From Candidatus Parcubacteria bacterium (GTDB lineage: Bacteria; Patescibacteriota; Patescibacteriia; Patescibacteriales; UBA12075): 10,438 nt of DNA. Position 1 is the stretch's first letter. The number at the start of each line of letters is the position of its first letter. Positions 7,442 to 10,438 of this stretch are shown here, piece by piece. A program made the position numbers and the translations under genes. The DNA is taken from the NCBI GenBank assembly GCA_023142215.1, contig JAGLJW010000069.1, positions 1 through 10,438 on the forward strand, written 5' to 3'. The notes under the pieces were generated by a model. The model saw only the letters and a list, made by a program, of their open reading frames with translations, was not told the origin of the DNA and ran no database searches.

Positions 7442-8530
7442 ATGCAATATAAATACAATTTACAAAAAGAAATACTTGAGCAAAAAAATGTGATTAAGAA
7501 TTTGACTGATAATTATGTTAAAGATAGCGAGATTTTTTTTAAGGAATTTGATAATAAAGAAAATGTAGAGCGTTTAAGTAAAATTGAGAATGTAATTCTG
7601 CTTGGTTGTGGTACTTCTTTTAATGTAGCCTGTCATGGTAAAAAAATAATTGAGAAATATGCTAAATTTTCTTGTGAAGCTGTACAAGCTTCAGAGTTTG
7701 AGAATTTGGAATTTATAAACGATAAAACATTAGTTATTGCGATTAGTCAGTCAGGTGAAACAAGTGATGTAATAAATAGTGTGAAAAAACTAAAAAGCAA
7801 GAAAGCTTTTATTATTTCAATTTTAAATACAGAGAAATCTACATTAAACAAAATTTCTCATGTTTCTCTTTTTATGAAATCTGGAGTTGAAGTAGCACTT
7901 ACGGCAACAAAATCATTTACTTCTTCTTTATTTTTGCTTAATTTATTTATTCTGTATTTTGCTGAACTTACAAAGAAGATATCAAAAACTAAATCAAGAA
8001 ATATTGCTTATGAAATAGATAAATTTTATTTGAAAGTTGGAGATGTTTTAAGTCAAGAGCAAGAAGTAAAAAAGATTGCTAAAAAATATTTTGATAAAGA
8101 CCACTTTGTTTTTTTGGGGAAAAATCTAAATTATTATCTAGCAGTTGAAGCTTCTTTGAAATTAAAAGAAACAACATATATTCATGCTGAAGGAATTCTA
8201 TCCGAAGAATTTATCCATGGACCTTTAGCTATTGTTGATAAAGATTACCCAGTTTGTTTTTTCTTGCCAAGAGATGAATATTATAGTAGAAATATAGAAG
8301 TTGCTAAAAAAGTGAAACAAGCTCAAGGAAAAATTATTTTTATTACTAACAAACAAGATAGAATCCAAAAGTCCTTATCGGATGATATTGTGCAAGTTGC
8401 AATTGTGAACGAAGTTTTTCAACCAATTTTAATGGTAATTATTGCTCAACTTTTGGCATATCATATTGCGGTTTACAAAAAATTAGATATGGATAATCCA
8501 AGGAATTTAAGTAAGTTTGTTCTGAAATAG
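7442..8530 (+). CDS. SIS-domain aminosugar isomerase, GlmS-like without the glutaminase domain
   Basis: This 362-residue protein matches the C-terminal isomerase half of glucosamine-6-phosphate synthase (about 368 residues in E. coli GlmS). The first SIS domain has GCGTS (55-59), ISQSGETSD (101-109) and TATKSF (154-159), which bind the sugar phosphate. The second has EASLKLKE (236-243), YIHAEG and FIHGPLA. The catalytic set aligns with conserved spacing: Glu236, Lys240, Glu243, His259 and Lys358 correspond to E. coli Glu481, Lys485, Glu488, His504 and Lys603. The end, DMDNPRNLSKFV, is the typical GlmS tail. The N-terminal Cys1 glutamine amidotransferase domain is absent, and KEILEQ near residue 9 matches the usual start of the isomerase half (KEIxEQP), so this start is natural. 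It may aminate fructose-6-phosphate with free ammonia or a separate glutaminase, or run in reverse as a glucosamine-6-phosphate deaminase, as archaeal SIS enzymes do. It is cytoplasmic, has no SD site, and is followed 3 bases later by the YvcK-like gene. Confidence 0.88.
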   Translation: MQYKYNLQKEILEQKNVIKNLTDNYVKDSEIFFKEFDNKENVERLSKIENVILLGCGTSFNVACHGKKIIEKYAKFSCEAVQASEFENLEFINDKTLVIAISQSGETSDVINSVKKLKSKKAFIISILNTEKSTLNKISHVSLFMKSGVEVALTATKSFTSSLFLLNLFILYFAELTKKISKTKSRNIAYEIDKFYLKVGDVLSQEQEVKKIAKKYFDKDHFVFLGKNLNYYLAVEASLKLKETTYIHAEGILSEEFIHGPLAIVDKDYPVCFFLPRDEYYSRNIEVAKKVKQAQGKIIFITNKQDRIQKSLSDDIVQVAIVNEVFQPILMVIIAQLLAYHIAVYKKLDMDNPRNLSKFVLK

Positions 8531-8533
8531 ATT

Positions 8534-9502
8534 ATGAAGAAAAAAAATATAACAACAATTGGCGGAGGTAGTGGGCAATATATGTTACTTTCTGGTTTGC
8601 GAGATATTGAAAATATTAATATTACCTCCGTCGTTTCTATGGTTGATAGTGGTGGCTCAACTGGAAGACTTAGGGATGAATTGGGTGTTTTGCCGCCCGG
8701 TGATATTTTAAAATGTGTTTTAGCTTTGTCAAAAAATAAAGAACAAGCTAGAAAGCTTTTGCAGTATAGATTTAAAAGCAAAGGACGGCTTAAAGATCAT
8801 AGTGCTGGAAATTTATTTTTAACTATTCTTTCTCAATACGCTGGGAATTTTCACGATGGCGTAAAAGCCTTAGGTGAGGTTTTAGAAATCAAGGGAACAG
8901 TTTTGCCAGTTACAACATCTAAAGCAACATTAGTTGCTGAATTGGTTGATGGAGGTAGATTATTTGGTGAATCTGCTATTGATGTACCAAAAGGAAAAAG
9001 TAGAAGATCAAAAATTAAAAAAGCTTTTTTAGTTCCACATCACTCTGAAGTTATTAAAATTCATCCTCCTGTAAAAAAAGCAATACAAAAATCCGATTAT
9101 ATTATTATTGGTCCTGGAGATTTATATACCAGTATCGTTCCAAATTTATTAGTTCCTGGTGTGATTGAAAAATTACAAAGAACAAAAGCAAAACTTATTT
9201 ATATAGCTAATATCATGACCAAATTCGGTGAAACAGATAATTTCATTGGTGAAGATTTTATATATGTTCTTGAAAAGATGATAAAAAGAAAATTTGATAT
9301 GGTCGTTTTTAATTCCAAAAAACCTAGTGATAATATTTTGCAAGAATATAAAAAACAAAAAGCAACTTTTGTTGAAATACACAAAGACAAAAAATGGAAT
9401 AACAGAACTGTTGTTAAATCTGATTTATTACGACTTGAAGGTGGTTTAATTCGTCATGATTTTAATAAATTAGCGAATGTGATTAAGGCAATTATTACTT
9501 AA
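8534..9502 (+). CDS. yvcK: YvcK/CofD-like family protein (putative gluconeogenesis factor)
   Basis: This 322-residue protein is close to the usual length of YvcK (about 317). Family signatures run in order: GGGSGQYMLLSGL (10-22), DSGGSTGRLRDELGVLPPGD (38-57), QYRF (77-80), DHSAGNL (88-94), VLPVT, GPGDLYTSIVPNLL (193-206) and NIMTKFGETDNF (226-237). These form the Rossmann-like nucleotide-binding fold shared with CofD. In Bacillus subtilis YvcK binds UDP-GlcNAc and is needed for normal growth and cell shape on gluconeogenic carbon sources; no enzymatic activity is firmly assigned. Position 39 is Ser where most members have a second Asp (DDGGSSGRLR), a mild variation. It starts 3 bases after the SIS isomerase stop with no SD site, which suggests translational coupling. 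Pairing with an aminosugar isomerase fits a link to UDP-GlcNAc supply. The family call is firm; the role in this organism is inferred. Confidence 0.92.
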   Translation: MKKKNITTIGGGSGQYMLLSGLRDIENINITSVVSMVDSGGSTGRLRDELGVLPPGDILKCVLALSKNKEQARKLLQYRFKSKGRLKDHSAGNLFLTILSQYAGNFHDGVKALGEVLEIKGTVLPVTTSKATLVAELVDGGRLFGESAIDVPKGKSRRSKIKKAFLVPHHSEVIKIHPPVKKAIQKSDYIIIGPGDLYTSIVPNLLVPGVIEKLQRTKAKLIYIANIMTKFGETDNFIGEDFIYVLEKMIKRKFDMVVFNSKKPSDNILQEYKKQKATFVEIHKDKKWNNRTVVKSDLLRLEGGLIRHDFNKLANVIKAIIT

Positions 9503-9547
9503 TTATAAAAAATATTATACTTTAACATTTGGAAGTCTTCAAGTTTG

Positions 9548-9570
9548 ATAAAATCTGTAATATTTTAATT
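9548..9570 (+). repeat. Left arm of a 23-bp inverted repeat around the 55-residue gene
   Basis: This arm matches the reverse complement of 9734-9756 at 22 of 23 positions, with a perfect 15-base inner core from 9556 (TGTAATATTTTAATT). The arm contains the stop codon of the - strand gene at 9565-9567, placed 3 bases from its inner edge. Confidence 0.8.
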
Positions 9571-9732
9571 GTTTGTTCCCGTGGATTTAAGAACTTTGTT
9601 AATAAACTTACTTTTACCAAGTGAATATTCATTTCTTCCAGATGGATATTTTTTTATCAAATTGATTTTTAAAAATTCATATTCTTTTTCAAATAGCTTT
9701 ACCCATTTAGGATTATAAGGTTTTAAGTTCAT
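9565..9732 (-). CDS. Small 55-residue protein inside an inverted repeat, possibly GrpB-like N-terminus
   Basis: This reading frame encodes 55 residues starting MNLKPYNPKWVKLFEKEYEF, with a codon pattern that looks protein-like. The first 20 or so residues recall the start of GrpB (UPF0157) proteins, which open with YDPxWPxxFxxE. The usual GrpB core that follows (HIGSTSVPGL) is absent; instead comes a lysine-rich stretch, YPSGRNEYSLGKSKF, and an abrupt end. It may therefore be a truncated remnant, or a complete small protein that only resembles GrpB by chance. The gene fits exactly between two inverted-repeat arms: the stop codon lies in the left arm, and the ATG is 1 base from the right arm. 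No SD site is visible. It converges with the YvcK-like gene. The GrpB resemblance is weak and from memory. Confidence 0.45.
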   Translation of the reverse strand: MNLKPYNPKWVKLFEKEYEFLKINLIKKYPSGRNEYSLGKSKFINKVLKSTGTNN

Positions 9733-9733
9733 A

Positions 9734-9756
9734 AATTAAAATATTACAAATTTTAT
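9734..9756 (-). repeat. Right arm of the 23-bp inverted repeat, upstream of the 55-residue gene
   Basis: This is the partner of 9548-9570, one mismatch in 23. It ends 1 base before the start codon of the - strand gene. Read on the - strand it holds TAATAT about 8 bases before the ATG, so the arm could also supply a -10 box. Confidence 0.8.
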
Positions 9757-9809
9757 TTAGCTCGTGAACCAGATTTAAGTATTATCAAATGTAGCGTAAC
9801 GGAGTGGAA

Positions 9810-9950
9810 ATGTTTCCGATAACGTTTCCTGCGAAGTTTTATTTATTCTACCTTATTAAAATTATTAAGAAAAGAATAAATAAAATTTGGGTGAAAGAAA
9901 TTTATACTCCTTATTATTTTTTTGGAGCGAATGCAAAAGAGAGAATTTAA
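9810..9950 (+). CDS. Candidate 46-residue small ORF, doubtful
   Basis: This frame begins MFPITFPAKFYLFYLIKIIK and ends FFGANAKERI. GGAG at 9801-9804 sits 5 bases before the ATG, an acceptable ribosome site. The product would be basic with a hydrophobic, aromatic N-terminal half. Against it, a perfect 13-bp hairpin is embedded in the frame, the other frames in this stretch are also partly open, and no family is recognised. It is listed because it has the second-best SD site in the window. Confidence 0.2.
   Translation: MFPITFPAKFYLFYLIKIIKKRINKIWVKEIYTPYYFFGANAKERI
9834..9888. repeat. Long hairpin with 13-bp perfect stem
   Basis: TTTTATTTATTCT (9837-9849) is the exact reverse complement of AGAATAAATAAAA (9873-9885). 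A G-T pair and two further A-T pairs extend the base (9834-9836 with 9886-9888). Inside, CTTA (9852-9855) pairs with TAAG (9866-9869), leaving a 10-base loop. There is no long T-tract after it on either strand, so it is not a standard terminator. Confidence 0.65.
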
Positions 9951-9969
9951 TAAACGTAAATTTCTGGAA

Positions 9970-9981
9970 CTGCATATGCAG
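9970..9981. repeat. Perfect 12-bp palindrome CTGCATATGCAG
   Basis: A self-complementary site with four G-C pairs in an otherwise AT-rich stretch, 30 bases outside the left arm of the second inverted repeat. It could be a binding site for a dimeric protein; no regulator is identified. Confidence 0.4.
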
Positions 9982-10010
9982 GTGTTGCGTGTTGTAATGA
10001 AAAATTTAAA

Positions 10011-10035
10011 AAAATATTTTTGGATTATTATTAAT
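10011..10035 (+). repeat. Left arm of a 25-bp perfect inverted repeat around the 124-residue gene
   Basis: All 25 bases, beginning AAAATATTTTTGG, match the reverse complement of 10414-10438. The stop codon of the - strand gene (10031-10033) lies inside this arm, 2 bases from its inner edge. Confidence 0.9.
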
Positions 10036-10405
10036 GATCAGGAAAATGCTTCTTTATTGCATCCATAGCTGCTGTAACTATTTCTTCGTTAGAGCTGGTA
10101 ATTTTTGGTTCTTCAACTGCAAGATCAAAATCTGGGATAACACCAGAATTATCTTCGCTGATTATACCGTTTTCATTGATAAGTAATGTCTTTCTTGAAT
10201 ATTTATGGTCAGGTAAAAATAATCCAAAAGAGACAGAATCGTTTTTTGGACAAAAAATTACCAGTTCCATTTTATTGTCATCTATGTCGATGAGTATTGT
10301 GTTTTTTGCCCCAGTTAAACCTTCTGGAAATCTGGCAGAAATCCAGTGGTAAAAATTTTCAAATTTATTTGTTTGTTTTTCGAATCTAAAATTTTTTTCG
10401 GTCAT
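10031..10405 (-). CDS. 124-residue hypothetical protein inside a perfect inverted repeat
   Basis: This protein is not recognised. It begins with a charged, aromatic helix-prone part (FRFEKQTNKFENFYHWISAR, 6-25), then a beta-rich centre (NTILIDIDDNKMELVIFC, followed by SVSFGLFLPDH), then an acidic linker (about 93-104) and an ending helix (EEIVTAAMDAIKKHF). There is no signal peptide or membrane segment, so it is probably cytoplasmic. No nuclease, toxin or DNA-binding motif is visible. The ATG at 10405 has no SD site; the next in-frame Met is far inside the beta region, so this start is the natural one. The gene is bounded by a perfect 25-bp inverted repeat: the left arm includes the stop codon, and the right arm lies 8 bases before the start. 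Whatever lies beyond the right arm is outside the window. Confidence 0.7.
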   Translation of the reverse strand: MTEKNFRFEKQTNKFENFYHWISARFPEGLTGAKNTILIDIDDNKMELVIFCPKNDSVSFGLFLPDHKYSRKTLLINENGIISEDNSGVIPDFDLAVEEPKITSSNEEIVTAAMDAIKKHFPDH

Positions 10406-10413
10406 ATATTTAA

Positions 10414-10438
10414 ATTAATAATAATCCAAAAATATTTT
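10414..10438 (-). repeat. Right arm of the 25-bp perfect inverted repeat, at the window edge
   Basis: Exact partner of 10011-10035. The match runs to the last base of the window, so the repeat may be longer than 25 bp. It lies 8 bases upstream of the start codon of the - strand gene. Confidence 0.9.

Larger units (their letters stand above)
9757..10010. other. Structured stretch between the two inverted-repeat gene cassettes
   Basis: About 250 bases with no convincing gene. Positions 9790-9836 are close to 47 percent G+C, well above the surroundings, and carry GTTTCC twice (9812-9817 and 9824-9829). All six frames are open across roughly 9798-9836. A long hairpin (9834-9888) and a 12-bp palindrome (9970-9981) follow. 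It could be a dispersed intergenic repeat of this genome, a structured RNA, or the remains of a gene. No tRNA or known riboswitch is recognised. Confidence 0.4.

Noticed and set aside
8473..8781. Open frame on the - strand spanning the SIS/YvcK junction
   Set aside because: It is antisense to two well-supported genes, the product looks like a composition artefact, and there is no SD site or family match.
9509..9566. 9-bp A/T pairing (AAAATATTA with TAATATTTT) after the YvcK-like gene as a terminator
   Set aside because: The loop is about 40 bases and the pairing is all A/T. The 3' part belongs to the better inverted repeat at 9548-9570/9734-9756. A true terminator for this operon is not clearly seen.
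9757..10010. tRNA, riboswitch or CRISPR array in the structured intergenic stretch
   Set aside because: There is no cloverleaf, no CCA-adjacent acceptor stem, no regularly spaced direct repeats, and no riboswitch core I can recognise.
9931..10068. 45-residue + strand frame beginning MQKREFNKRKF
   Set aside because: It runs through the left arm of the 25-bp repeat into the opposite strand of the 124-residue gene, GGAG is only 3 bases from its ATG, and it overlaps the other candidate frame here.

Overview
The window is strongly AT-rich with short gaps between genes. It carries two very large, acidic, coiled-coil-rich genes of unknown role, and most genes lack a Shine-Dalgarno (SD) site. No in-frame TGA interrupts the long reading frames and every stop is TAA or TAG, so the standard code fits. 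Together with the character of the two giant proteins this suggests a Candidate Phyla Radiation (Patescibacteria) genome. That assignment is inference, because the window has no rRNA or marker gene.

Layout on the + strand. Positions 43-6606 hold a two-gene unit. Its first gene is a 966-residue charged protein with an embedded DHH-type phosphoesterase core. Six bases later comes a 1218-residue unrecognised protein. A terminator-like hairpin at 6646-6675 overlaps the promoter of the next gene. Positions 6753-7319 hold a small exported cysteine-containing protein, which forms a stand-alone unit with a good promoter, the only clear SD site of the main + strand genes, and a strong intrinsic terminator. 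Positions 7442-9502 hold a two-gene operon: a glucosamine-6-phosphate synthase isomerase domain without its glutaminase half, then a YvcK/CofD-like protein. Both belong to families tied to aminosugar and cell-envelope metabolism, so they plausibly work on the same branch around fructose-6-phosphate, glucosamine-6-phosphate and UDP-GlcNAc.

From 9503 to the end the character changes. Two small - strand genes (55 and 124 residues) are each bracketed by their own inverted repeat. The repeats are 23 bp with one mismatch and 25 bp perfect. In both cases the left arm contains the stop codon and the right arm ends just upstream of the start codon. Between them lies a structured stretch (9757-10010) with a 13-bp perfect hairpin, a 12-bp palindrome and a GC-richer patch. 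This repeated gene-in-inverted-repeat architecture is the most unusual signal in the window. The products are unknown, and the last repeat arm runs into the window edge, so its full length cannot be seen.

Main uncertainties: the functions of the two giant proteins and of the two small - strand genes, whether the 9757-10010 stretch is coding, and whether the inverted repeats are mobile-element ends or regulatory RNA structures.
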